Assembly (NCBI GenBank): GCA_016858145.1
Contig: JAEHOE010000164.1
Span: 124,001 to 188,000 of the forward strand
DNA: 64,000 nucleotides
Source of the DNA: Edaphochlamys debaryana
Lineage: Eukaryota; Chlorophyta; Chlorophyceae; Chlamydomonadales
Direction: 5' to 3'
Shown: positions 10,884 to 21,500 of the stretch, piece by piece
Layout: each line of letters opens with the position of its first letter
Numbering within the stretch: position 1 is the first letter of the stretch
Program-made: the position numbers and the translations under genes
The notes under the pieces: model-generated
What the model saw: only the letters and a program-made list of their open reading frames with translations
Databases searched by the model: none
What the model was told of the DNA's origin: nothing

Positions 10884-11928
10884 GCTGTGGTCAGGCGATC
10901 CATACCCGGGAGCGGTGTCCTCACCGCACGGACCTGGACTCCAAACGTAGATCGGTGCTTGCTATCCACCTTATCCAAGCATAGGACCAATCTCGAACGC
11001 GCTGATGATGTGGAGTGGTTGCTACGCACATGAGATGGCAAGTTATAGCTGGGTAGGTTTGGGGCTGGAGAAGATGGGGAATCCAGTTGGGGGTTATCAA
11101 TCATTCGTTGAAGGGAAGGAGGAGAGGGAGGAGTTGCAATCTTGAGGCCTCCTCCTTCGGGTAGTCAGTGCGGGGCTGATAAGGGAACCGCCTGCTACCC
11201 CTGCGGTTCGGGGACCAGAAAGTTTGGCGCCTTTGGTAGTCCGGGCGAGCATGCGCCTGGGACCCATTTGGTGCCGTTGACCTAGCTATCGTTTCCAGAA
11301 CACGGAGACCATATTGTGACCCTGTTGTGCCTTTCACCTCTCGTCAGGTGTCATGGGACATCAAGGCTTCAAGAGCGGCCTTTGAGGCACGCTTCTCAGG
11401 TGGGACCTGGTGGGCTTGGCAAGGGGCCCACGCGTGTGCTAAGGACACGCTCTGCAAAAGCAAAGACGTTGGACGTTGACGAGCACGGCATGGTATCCTC
11501 GTGCAGGGTCTTGCACGCCTTGGCTCATGATGCGCGCTGCCCTGGTACTGCCTTGGCAGGGATGTCATAGCACGGAGCTGCTTGGCTCATACTGGTTGAG
11601 CTGGTGTTTGGTGGCACTGCGGCGAGTTTCGGGATGCGGGAGGCAGGAGTGAAAGGGACCGCCTCAATCACCGCACGGGGCCTTAGTTAGGTTTCGACAT
11701 GGTAGGATCGCCGGGTTGCGGTGGGTTTATGACACCGGCCTCAAGGGTATCCGGCGCTTGTAGTAAAGGCCCAGAGGGCCGATGGCGGGCCCCCACTCAA
11801 GCATACAACATGAGCATGAAGCATTGCGCCGGAGAGCGGGACTGTTACGGCAGTAAAGCCAGCCTGGCTCTCGGCGGGTAGGCGCCACAGGGCTGATGAC
11901 GAGAGGCCCTGTGGGGCACGGCGGCCGG
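10884..11928. other. Internal region of the retrotransposon before the 3' LTR
   Basis: About 1 kb with no convincing frame between the second ORF and the 3' LTR. A clear polypurine tract next to the LTR was not found. The edge instead carries the perfect palindrome TGACCACAGCTGTGGTCA at 10876-10893. Confidence 0.5.
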
Positions 11929-13314
11929 CTAGGCCGCTCGAGGGGCCCATTCCTGAACATCCTCCTTGTCCGTGTCCTTGTTCAGGTCACTCTGACGAGG
12001 GCTTGAAGCCCGTCGTGCTGTACTGGGCGCTGCTGGGGGCCCTTGGCCAGTGCGCGGAGGGAGCCGCTCGGAGCTTGGCGGATGTAGGCCCCTGGGCCTA
12101 ACCGGATCCGGGGCGTGGGTGGAAGGGCTGCGCCTGCGCCATTTGTTTGTCTTGCGGAGGCGCTCTTGAAGGAGATTTGGTGCTGGCGGCTGCGCGCAGA
12201 GGAGCAGCCTGGCTTGCGCAGCGCTGCCGGCGGCGGCTCTGGCTGTGCTGCGAAGGCAGCCGGGGCCGCACAGGCTGAGCTCGCTTTGAGCCGTTCGTTC
12301 GCTGACGGCGGGGGGGCGCTTGGCGCTGCTGTTGCGCCCGTCTGGCCGCACGGAAGAGTTCCTGGGGCGGAAATATTGCGGCGACCAAATCCAGTGCTCT
12401 GCGGGACTGGGGCTCAAGCCGGGGAAGGCGTGGGCTGTGCTGTTGCTGCGCCTGCGGGCGCTGGGACGGCCGGCTTGAGCATTGCTCATGACATGCATGA
12501 GGCCTATGCGGACGCCGCTTGGGGTTGTCTGCCTTGTCTTGAGGCTTGGTCCGCCCTCCACCGCCGGGCACATGGCGTGCACGGGACTGCCGGTTGATGG
12601 GCCGGACGCGATTGTCGCCTTGTGGCACAGGATTGCTGTTGGGTACGTGGCCCATTGTTGTTGTTGCCGTTGGACGCATGCGAATGGTCGTCGGGGCTGC
12701 AAAGGAAGGGCGGACGGTGAGGTTTGGTGCCGAACGCGTTCGCCGTTGTGGAGGCTCTGGCTGGGGGGCTGCCTGCCCCGTCGGAAACCCATGACCAGGA
12801 AGACTTGTGGCTCGAGAGCACATGGTGTGGTTGTCGCATGAGGGTCTTGGAATTCCAACATGTCAAACCTGGCCTTCATGGCCTGTACGGCGGTGCTGAG
12901 CGCCTGAATTGCCAAGTAGATCTCACTCCAAGGGTCGTAGCCGTCATCACCATATGATGGAGTCGAGGGTGATCGGGCAGGGCTCAACACTTGGGGCTCT
13001 TGTTGCCGAAGAGGGCTTGGTGCGCGAAAAACGGGATGGGTTGCCGTAGATGCTGTCACCAGGAGAGGTTCTCTGGGCTTGGGTGATATAAGCGGCTGGT
13101 GGGTCCATAGAACTGCGTTGCCACATTGGTTTGCCAACGTGGGGACCTGGATGGGCTTGCTGTATTGCAGCCGTGGGCCACCAGGCTGAGTTTGGGTGTG
13201 ACTGCGGCGTTGAGCAAAAGGCAGGGGGAGTGACTGGAGGCTGGAGCGCAGAGGTGTCGTAGGTGTCGTAGTTGTTGGGCGGTTCAATTGAAGAGTCTTC
13301 TGCGGTCTCAACAT
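11929..13314 (-). CDS. Second frame of the retrotransposon, unknown low-complexity protein
   Basis: An open frame of 461 residues that overlaps the 3' end of gag by 368 bases and lies in the +1 frame relative to it. It is rich in Pro, Ser, Arg and Gln. One stretch, EIYLAIQALSTAVQAMKARF, looks helical and could be a real Gag extension reached by frameshifting. No protease, reverse transcriptase or integrase motif is present. An alternative frame at 12098-12823 is equally open, so coding status is uncertain. Confidence 0.35.
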   Translation of the reverse strand: MLRPQKTLQLNRPTTTTPTTPLRSSLQSLPLPFAQRRSHTQTQPGGPRLQYSKPIQVPTLANQCGNAVLWTHQPLISPKPREPLLVTASTATHPVFRAPSPLRQQEPQVLSPARSPSTPSYGDDGYDPWSEIYLAIQALSTAVQAMKARFDMLEFQDPHATTTPCALEPQVFLVMGFRRGRQPPSQSLHNGERVRHQTSPSALPLQPRRPFACVQRQQQQWATYPTAILCHKATIASGPSTGSPVHAMCPAVEGGPSLKTRQTTPSGVRIGLMHVMSNAQAGRPSARRRSNSTAHAFPGLSPSPAEHWIWSPQYFRPRNSSVRPDGRNSSAKRPPAVSERTAQSELSLCGPGCLRSTARAAAGSAAQARLLLCAQPPAPNLLQERLRKTNKWRRRSPSTHAPDPVRPRGLHPPSSERLPPRTGQGPPAAPSTARRASSPRQSDLNKDTDKEDVQEWAPRAA

Positions 13315-14302
13315 AAAGCACTGCTGCGTCTTGGCAGGGTGGCCAGGGAAGTCGAGAGGGGGACTGCAAAGGCCGAAGTGGCGGGGAGCGGCGGCACACG
13401 TCTACGGTGTAGCAGGTCGGCCCATCGTCCTTGTTGTACCCGTTGTACCACTGAGACGCTGCATCCTGATCTGATGGCGGGGCACGGCCATTATATTGCG
13501 CGTCATCAGGATCATCGCTCTCTTCAAAGTGAACCTTGCGAGGGGAGCGAGGGGGACGGGCAGAGGTCGGTGACTCGCTGCCGTCGCTGCCACCTGAGCT
13601 CTGAGACTCTTCGTCGCTGCCAGTCTCTTCGTCATCATTCTCATCCCAGGAAGCATCATCATCCTCATCTTCGGACGCAGAGCCGCTGGCTGCATCGTAG
13701 GCGGGAGAAGCAGGGACTGTTGTGCGGCGGCGCTGGTTTGACGGCGCAGGTGATGAGGGCTGTGGGGCGGAGGCTTCTCTCAGTCCATCATCGCCCCTTG
13801 GGTACCGGGAGCTCTCGTCGATGTAGCTGGCGCTGTCGATTGCTTGCTCTAAGTCACGAGGCCGGAAGAGGTACAGCTTATCCTTGATGGGCGCTCGAAG
13901 GCCTCGGATGAAGTTGTGCATGTGGGTCAGGTCCAGTGGGGTCCCGGACAGGCCCAACTGAATCAGTAAGCCTCGATAGCGGTCAGCGTAGTCACGAACG
14001 GGTTCGGTGCTGCCCTGACTGCAATTGGCAAGCCGGCAGTACAGAAGTTCTGAGCGTGCAGCATAACGCTCATTAATGGCTGCACGAAAGTCTGGCCAGT
14101 TGGTAAGGCGCTGGGGAACGCACTTGGCCCATGCGGAGGCGTGAGGGCCAAGGCGACAGCGAGCAGCATTGAGGAGATCTGACTCGCTCCAGCTGAACGC
14201 CTGTCCGCAGCGTTCAACCTGGTCAATCCAGTCTGTCACCGACACTGCCTTGGGGTCGAAGGGCGGCAAGCAGTTCAGAGCCGCAGGTGTAAGACCGGTC
14301 AT
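12947..14302 (-). CDS. Retrotransposon Gag-like protein
   Basis: A 451-residue frame from the ATG at 14302. The N-terminal half carries a Retrotrans_gag-type helical domain: PPFDPKAVSVTDWIDQVERC, then WAKCVPQRLTNWPDFRAAIN, then EPVRDYADRYRGLLIQLG and IRGLRAPIKDKLYLFRPRDL. This matches the layout of Ty3/gypsy capsid proteins. The C-terminal half is acidic and then Ser/Pro-rich. No CCHC zinc knuckle was seen in this frame. The frame is open in a very young element, so it is probably made and could package the RNA in trans. The first in-frame ATG before the conserved domain was chosen as the start. Confidence 0.8.
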   Translation of the reverse strand: MTGLTPAALNCLPPFDPKAVSVTDWIDQVERCGQAFSWSESDLLNAARCRLGPHASAWAKCVPQRLTNWPDFRAAINERYAARSELLYCRLANCSQGSTEPVRDYADRYRGLLIQLGLSGTPLDLTHMHNFIRGLRAPIKDKLYLFRPRDLEQAIDSASYIDESSRYPRGDDGLREASAPQPSSPAPSNQRRRTTVPASPAYDAASGSASEDEDDDASWDENDDEETGSDEESQSSGGSDGSESPTSARPPRSPRKVHFEESDDPDDAQYNGRAPPSDQDAASQWYNGYNKDDGPTCYTVDVCRRSPPLRPLQSPSRLPWPPCQDAAVLYVETAEDSSIEPPNNYDTYDTSALQPPVTPPAFCSTPQSHPNSAWWPTAAIQQAHPGPHVGKPMWQRSSMDPPAAYITQAQRTSPGDSIYGNPSRFSRTKPSSATRAPSVEPCPITLDSIIW

Positions 14303-14556
14303 TGTTGCAATGCCCTGGGAAGAATGCGCGGAGGAGGATAGGGGGATGCGCGGAGGAGGAGCGGAGAGGGGGAATGCGCGTAGAGGACAAGTGGAGGCGC
14401 TGCAGGGAGAAGGAGGGCTGAAAGGAGAAGGTGGGAAGGACCAAGTTTGAGGCACGCGGGCCCAAAACACAAGGGTTTAGCGGGTCTCGCACGGTGTGAG
14501 GTCTTCTGGGGCTTGAGCACACCACAGGGACGGGTTGCGCTTGGGAGGATGAGCAA

Positions 14557-14573
14557 CCAAGGTCCCGCTACCA
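14557..14573 (-). other. Putative primer-binding site
   Basis: On the minus strand, TGGTAGCGGGACCTTGG starts immediately after the 5' LTR. A primer-binding site begins TGG because it pairs with the tRNA 3' CCA. The tRNA species was not identified. Confidence 0.55.
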
Positions 14574-16603
14574 CAAGCGGGGCGGAGCGACGCGTTGCGT
14601 GAATACCAGGATGTGCAGCCCAGAATTTTTTCGCTATGGGACGCAGCACAAGCTCTATGGCTGCCTGGCCACGCTCAAACAGTGCTCACGCCGCGCCCTA
14701 GGACCGTTGCTATCACTCTCCAAGTGCACGGGTGCTATGTATGAAGACACAGCACACCGCTACCCTGTATGGCTGAGGTGCTGACTGGTGCGCTGCGTAC
14801 GAAGCTGCACAGAGTCGAGGGGATCTCGGGATTGCTGAGCGGAAGCGGTTTGGGAGCGGAAGCGGTTTGGAATCACACGCAGGCGCTGGGGTAAGGGCCT
14901 GGTGGTGAAAGCGACGCACGAACAGGTCAGGCGCAGGGTGGTGACCTGGGGCTCGCAGGAAGAAGGCAGGGGCTCGCAAGGAGGGGAAGCCCTGCGACGG
15001 GTGCGAAGGGGCTCGCAGAGGCTGGGTTGCCTCGCTGTCGCTCGGCTCCTGTAAGGACAGGGGGACGGGGACCTGACGGGTGCCCCGAACAGCAGTCAAT
15101 GCTGTGCCTGTCGAGGCGAGGGTTTGACGGGTTCCCTCGAACTGATCGGAGCGGGACTGGCTCGGACCCTGCTTGAAAGGGGTTCTTGTACAGGGGGGCT
15201 TGGACCCTGCTTGAAAGGGGTTCTTGGACAGGGGGGCTTGGACCTTGAGTGAAGGTGGAGGTGTTGGGGTGTGTTTGTGGCTGAGGGGGAAGTGGAGGGG
15301 GTGAACAGGGGTGAAGGGAGAAGCGTGTGTGTATGGCCGAGGGCCGGGGACCAAGGGGTAAGGTTGTGTGTTTGGGTTACAGGGCACGGTCCGCGCGCGT
15401 GCCGATTAGTCGGAGCCGAGTATGCCTATAGGAGGGGGCTTAGGAGCCCCGTGTAAGTGCTTTGGGTTCTAAGTGTTTGAGTGTGTGCTTGTTATGCCGA
15501 CTATGCGCCGAGGGCGGCCTTTTATACCCCTCCCGAGGCCACGATCGGGGTGCCGTACTGCTCCGTTGGGGGTCCCGGGCCAGCGGGACCTGGACGGGCC
15601 ACCGCTCAAACGCCAATCTATGTGAATCTGGCGCTGCGGGGCCCTTCAGGGAGTAGGGGTGTATCGTGTGGTGCAAGACGGAGGGCTGGGCGGGGCCTGG
15701 CGCGGCCGGGCGCCGTTCCTGCCCTGAGCCGGCGCCGTTCTCCGTGCTGGGATGCTCCGGCGGCGCGCTGCTTGCTCCTCTGACCTCCGTGCACATAACG
15801 CAAGCGCTGAAGGCTGGCCGGCTGACACTCAGGGCCCGGGGGGCAACGCTCACCCACTCACCAGACCTTCTGCTGCCACGCTAACTTCCCCAATCGCACC
15901 ATTGACGCACAGCCACTATCACACGACCGATGGGGGCCAGGGTATGGCGCCTCGCCTACGGCAGGGGTGGCTCACACACACAGAACATCCATACCCGTGC
16001 TAACACGGATCCTTCCTACCTATCACAACTCACATACTTCTACTGACCACTTGCCAGGCTACAGGAATTGCTGCGGCGGGGCCGCTGTCTCGCCCGCCAT
16101 GCTTGTCGCCTCACCTACTCCTGCTTTCTTGTCTTACCTTGCTTGTCACATTACCTGTTATATCCGAAAGTCAGTGATGGGAAAGACGGACGCTCGCTGG
16201 GCTGTGTGGAGACGCGCAATTCTCGTTGCACTGGCCGGGCCTCGCGCCGGAGGCGCTCGGCCACCATTTATCCTGGACATACCTCAATGGGCCTTGTCAT
16301 AGCATTATCGGAAGAAGTCCTGGCCTTCATAGGACAGGAATGATCGCGCCTTACGGAGCCGGGCTTGGCGCGACCTCCGTCGCGCACCAGCTTTACCTCT
16401 GAATCATCATCGTGTCTAGGCGCTAACCTGCCGCTTGGGACCTTCGGCAAGCTGGGGACTCGCGGCTTACTGACACGAACCCGCGCGTGGCGCCTTCCGC
16501 CGCCCCCTGCGCAAACAGGTAGCGACGTCAGCGAATGGGCTGCGACGTGGCGCACGCAAAGAGGTATTCTCGCATCGGGGTATTGCCGCCTTTGGTGACC
16601 ACA
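14574..16603 (-). repeat. 5' LTR of the gag-only retrotransposon (right copy)
   Basis: The second LTR. Its outer end (right) is identical to the other copy. Its inner end stops at the CAAGCGGGGCGG block and abuts the primer-binding site directly. It lacks the nine bases TGTGGTCAG found at the outer edge of the left copy. Confidence 0.88.
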
Positions 16604-16725
16604 GCAGGTCCAAGAGCCGCCGCCACTGGAACCCCAATGAGATCCTGACCTTGGTCCAGCTTCATGCTCAGCACGGCAACAAGTGGGCCGTTATCGCTCG
16701 CTCCTTCCGCAATCGCTCGGATAAC

Positions 16726-17843
16726 GTGAGCGGGTTCCAGGTTCCGGGTGGAAAGGTCGCGTGATGAGGCTTAGCGCGAGATTCTTAGTCTGCGGAACAC
16801 GTCCTACGCCACAACCAAGCGCGTCGCTTAGTTGATGTCTTCTAACCCCCAGCCAGAAGCCCACTTACCCGTTTCCAAGCGCCCCGTCGCGCACCACATG
16901 TACCCAACCTCAGCTGCTCTTTACCCTCCCGCTGCCCTCCTCCCCCTCCAGGGGTGTGGGGGGCCGAAAGGTCGAGGGTGGTCGCGGGGCGAAACACATT
17001 TCCAGGAGAGGAGGGGGAAACCTCCTGACCGCCTCTGGAACCGCTCAGACATGGCCGGCATCCGGGTCGTCCGAGCCCCAAACCCACTTGAAGGGACCTC
17101 GCGGCTTGCCTCGATCACGCAAGGGGTAGACCACGTTGGCAAAGAGTGTGGATGACCATCCCCGACGACGTGGACTTGGGTGTCAGGTTCTCCGAACCCA
17201 TGGATTGGGGCTTTGCGCCCTGGAGTGACTGGGCATTGGGACATGCGTGCAGTTACCGTACGAAGTTCGGGGGGACGTGAAGCGCGCTCGGCGCGAAGCG
17301 TCAGGGGTGGGGGGGGGGCCGAAAGGCCGAGGGTGGTCCGAGGTGGTCGTGGGGCGACATGCACAACCATGCCGACCCATGACAAAGTGTCGCAACTGCC
17401 TTCTGATTGGAAAGCTAAGTTGTTTGAGGTAGGATAGCAACATCGCGCTCGTCCTGGGCTTGAGTAATGATGCTTGACGGAAGTTGACAGCATCGCACGC
17501 AAATTCCTCGAACGACAGCTGCGCACAGACTTGACGGAACTACCTTGTTCTTAACTTCATAGTGTATCGCACCCTACGAAATGATAGAAGGAATCGCTGC
17601 TCGAGCTATGGGTGCAAGTTGGTGCAACCCGGTTCCGAGCATGCAGTTCGTCGGCCGGAGTAAACCCTCTCATGTTCCATTGCCCTGACCCCTCACCCCA
17701 GACCCCTCACTATATCAAACATACCCTCCTGTCACCAGCCGGACGAGTGCGGAGTCTCGCCGTGTGGGTCCCTGGCCGACGCGCACGCCATCTCGTGCCG
17801 AGGGCCAAGGCGGACCCCAGGGCAGGCGGCTGGGAGGAGCGCA
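16726..17843. other. No gene; two copies of a GCCGAAAGG-type repeat
   Basis: Follows the truncated Myb exon. Two direct copies of a motif containing GGGGGGCCGAAAGG and CGAGGGTGGTC lie near 16957-16990 and 17308-17345, about 350 bases apart. No exon homologous to the later Myb exons was seen. Confidence 0.45.
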
Positions 17844-18302
17844 TGCGCAAGCCGCAGCACAATTTCAGCTGCAGGAGTTCTCGACGGGGACTGCTTAGAG
17901 GCGCCAACTCATGGGCGAGAAGCGGGCGCTGCTTCAGCCACATGCTTTCGGAACTTTCTAGGCTTTGATGCACTTCCGATACCTGCTCGGGGCCCTGTTG
18001 CGCCTGCCCACCAGCCGTGGGACTCCCAGTTGAGTCTGGTAACATGTGCACGATGGCTTGGCGGGGTCCCGAGCTCTGGGCTCGAAAAGCCTTGCGTTCA
18101 TACCGTTGCAAATCCCAACGACCGACGCAATCGCGGATTTGGTGGTTTCCAAGAGGTGCCTTGCTGACCGTTCAGCCGCACATTCTTGCACGAGTAAGCT
18201 ACATTCTACCCGCTCGGTCGCTCCGACGCGCCCCTGGCGAAGTCTGGCGAACGGGGACTCTTAACTATCTTGCAGTCGCGCTTCGGAGGACCCTGCGGCG
18301 CC
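17844..18302 (-). repeat. Long inverted repeat, arm B
   Basis: Near-identical reverse complement of 6700-7162. It ends about 280 bases upstream of the start codon of the intact Myb gene, so it may overlap that gene's promoter. Confidence 0.8.
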
Positions 18303-18579
18303 GTTGCTAAGGCCGCCGACGCTGCAAAGCATTCGGCTACACGTTAAGAGAGTAGGCGAGAAGCCCTGGCCAGCGCCGGGGCCAGGGCTGGGACTTGTGT
18401 GTCGACCTTCCTTTCCATGGCGCCTCCTTGACTTCGCTTGCCAGGCAAGCCCTGCATGCGGCACGCATCCCGACGGATGAACGTCGTCTCAGCCGGCCCT
18501 CAACCGCCGGCTGAAAACGCGGGCTGCAGACAAAAGAGCGACCGCGGGGGCGTGCCGATTGGAACACCCCGTTCCCGCC

Positions 18580-21500
18580 ATGGATGAGCCCGACGACCCC
18601 GCCGGCCACCAAGAGCCGGCGCGCGGGCGCCCCGCTGAGCATGAAGTGCCACCAGCGGAGGCTGGGCAAGCGGGGCAAATACCGCGACATCAGAGCACGG
18701 GAAGCGGCGCGACCGACGAAGACAGTAGCGCCCGCGGCGGCCCGTCAGGCCGACGCACGGGGTCCACCCACGGCGCCGGCGGCTCCTCCGCAGCAGGCGG
18801 CGTGCGGAAGAGCCGGACCCGCAAGAACTGGAAGCCCAAGGAGATACTCACGCTCGTACAATTGCACGTACGGCACGGCAACAAGTGGGCCGTCATCGCG
18901 CGCTCCTTCCGGCACCGCACCGACGGCGACTGCAAGGTGAGGGCTGGGTGTGGCCGCGGCACAGCCCAACGGCCCGGCGGCTGACGGCCCCGAGGTTTCA
19001 TTGGCCCTTGCATGCGTTGGGCGGTCTGGCGGCCCAGCCTGTTGCTGCCATGGCCAACACACCGTGATGTTGTGTGTGCCCCGTTGCCTGCCTTCAGCCG
19101 ACGCCCGCTTGCCGAATCGCACCTTGCGCCCTGCTGTTCCCGCCCAAACCTGCTCTGCCCTGCGCATCCTTTTTACACGTCCCCCTATCCGTTCCCGCGC
19201 TGCCGCTGCAATCCTCCCCCTCCACAGAACATCTTCAACAGTGCCCTTCGCGCCGCCAATCGCTCGGCGTCGGCCTTCGCCGCCGGAAGCCATGCCCTGT
19301 CCGAGACCAACACGCTCCTGCGCGCCTACGCCCAGGCCGTGGGGCCCAACTGCGACGACGCCGAGCTCAGGTGCGCCGAGGGGTCAGGGCATATCCCATG
19401 TGGTTTGGGCGGCCTGCCAATCTGCCATGCCTTGTCTTGCCTAGCTCTGGTTCAAGTCAGGGACAGGGCGCCCGCATGTCGCCCCGCCCGCTGTCATGGA
19501 TTGCGTACATCTCTCGGTTGTGTACGTTCTTGCTTACATTGCTTTCCTTACAAGGCCCCATTTGCTGTCCCTATTCTCCCGCAGGCAGCAAGCCTTCGAG
19601 CAGGCCAAGCGTCAGCAGGACGACGAGGACGCAGAGGACGCCGCCGCCGCGGATTCCCACAGCATGGGCCTCGCGGCGGCAGCCTTCCTCACGCGCGCAG
19701 CGTCCGTGCCCGATGGCACCGCCGCCGGCTGGTTCGAGCGGCCCGCTCGCTCGGGTGAGCATTGAATCGCGCGGCTGGAAACTGTATGGCCTGCCTGTGC
19801 TTTAGTTTTTTTTTTTCGTGCGTGGGTGCTTGCCACCTTGCGCACGTGGCTTTGAGCGGAGAGACAAATAGCCGCTTGCAAATTTTCCGCCGCGCCCTGA
19901 CGCTCAGGCTCAGCTTGCTAGAATGCATGCGCGCTGCTGGCCTCCCTAGTCCCCACCAGAGCCGCTCACGTTGAGCAGCAAGCCGTCCTGACACTCCCGC
20001 CGCCTCCCTCGTTCCTTGCTTCACGCAGCGGCGAGCCTGGAGGCTGCGGCGGCTGCGAGCTCCTGCGCCTCCGCCCCCACCTCCTTCGCCACCTCCGCCG
20101 AGGCCTTGGCTCGAGCCTACAGCAGCGCGCCGCCTGTCGCCCGCGCCGCCGCACCCGCGCCCTCCGACGACACGATGCAAGGCTCGCAAGTCCTCGGCTC
20201 CAGAGGCGTGGGCCGCGGAACGCCGCCGCCCACCAACGCGCCGGTCGACCCGACGCTAGCCGCTGCCGCCCAGGCAGCGGCTCGAGGCAGCGGCAGTGGC
20301 AGCGCGGGCGCGCGGGCAGCGGGGCCCAGCGGCGCTCGGCCGGAGCCCCGGCAGCAGCAGCCGCACACCGCCCCACTGCCGTCGTTCGTCGCTCCCGGCG
20401 CGGAAGGTGAACGCGCCTTCCTCGCATCCGGCCCCGCCGGCGGGGGCAACCCGCGGCACCTGCCGTCGGCGCCCTTCTCCCTTTCGGCGCCGCAGCTTGA
20501 GGGCATTTCGCCGGCGGCCCTGGCCGTCGTGCCTGCAGCCCTGCTGCTCCCACACGCCACCTCACAGCCGCATTCAATTGTCCTTGCAGAGTCGCCGACC
20601 GCGGCAATCGGGCTGCGAGCCGGCGACCAAGGGCCCAGATCCCCGCTCCAGAGATCAGGCCACCTGCCGCTACCGCTGCCGCCACACCACGCCAGCCTGA
20701 TGCATGAGATGGTGCCCCAAGCCACTGCGACGGGGATCACCATTGGCGGGATCCAGTTTGGAACCTTCAACATCCCGCCAGCCCTGGCGGCCGCCGCCGC
20801 CGCGGCGGCGGCCGCCGCCGCTGCCATGACTGTCGCAGCGGTGCGGCCGCAGGGCGGGATGCAGGGCCAAGACGCTGTCGCCTCGGCGGCGTACGCAGCG
20901 GCGGCGGGCGTACGGACGGCGACGGGCATGCCGTACGACCCGCAGCATCCGTACGGCGCGCATCCAGGTGGGCCGCACGGCATGTACGGCATCCAGTTTT
21001 ACAGCGGGCCCGAAGGGAGCGGATGCATGATCCCGACGTCACCGCTGGCGGCTTTCGCTCGACACTCCTCCGCGCCCCAGCCCCTGCATTGGGCGGGCCC
21101 GCAACAGCTGCTCCAGCCGCAGCCGCAGCCGCAGATGCAGGGTCCATCCGGCCCGATGGGGATCTCGCCGACGGAGCTGGCGGCGGCGGCAGCGTCGAGG
21201 GCCATGCGCCTCGGGCCGCCGCCGCCGCCGCCTTCCGCTGCGGCGCCGCCAGCGGGCGGCGGAGGCGGAGGCGGAGGCGGCTCCGCATCCGCGCCGCTAC
21301 CGTCACTTCATCCGGGGCTCGGGCACTTCCCATCCCTCAGCGGCGACGGCGCCCTGGGTCTGAGCCTGGAGCGGCTCCACGCGCAGGGCTTCAGTGCGCT
21401 CCTTCGGGGCCCCGAAGGGGCGGCGGCGGCGGCAGCCGCCGCCGCCGCCGCCGCCGCGCTGCCCGGGCTCGACCGCCTGCCGCCGGGCCCGCCCTCGGCG

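Larger units (their letters stand above)
8846..16603 (-). mobile_element. LTR retrotransposon with gag only (TR-GAG-like), 7.76 kb
   Basis: Two direct repeats of about 2.03 kb (8846-10883 and 14574-16603) enclose 3.69 kb. Outer ends are TGTGGTCA and TGACCACA. GCAG flanks the element on both sides (8842-8845 and 16604-16607) as a 4-base target duplication. The coding strand is minus: the 5' LTR is the right copy and a primer-binding site follows it. The interior encodes a Gag-like protein and a second low-complexity frame. No protease, reverse transcriptase, RNase H or integrase motif was found, so it must depend on a related autonomous element. Only two differences between the LTRs were noticed in about 2 kb: C versus T near 9410/15130, and a one-G indel near 9848/15567. 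Insertion is therefore recent. Confidence 0.9.
8547..16725 (+). pseudogene. Myb-domain gene copy 1, split by an LTR retrotransposon
   Basis: The first part (8547-8845) starts MDEPLEPGEGADE and runs through a Ser/Pro/Gly-rich leader to GGVRKS. The frame is cut by the element at 8846-16603 and resumes at 16608. Removing the element and one GCAG duplicate restores an open frame across the junction. It then continues into WNPNEILTLVQLHAQHGNKW and FRNRSDN. The exon ends at a GTGAGC donor (16726), the same position as in the intact paralogue at 18580. I found no counterpart of the later exons between 16726 and 17843, so the copy also appears truncated at its 3' side. A transcript would stop inside the LTR. 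It is a dead or dying duplicate of a transcription-factor gene. Confidence 0.85.

Noticed and set aside
11929..12946. Pol-like coding region in the LTR element
   Set aside because: No protease, reverse transcriptase, RNase H or integrase motif could be found in any frame.
14560..14578. A 16-base match between the retrotransposon LTR/PBS edge and the SBP exon near 33370-33386
   Set aside because: A match of this length is expected by chance in a GC-biased 64 kb window, and flanking sequence does not match.
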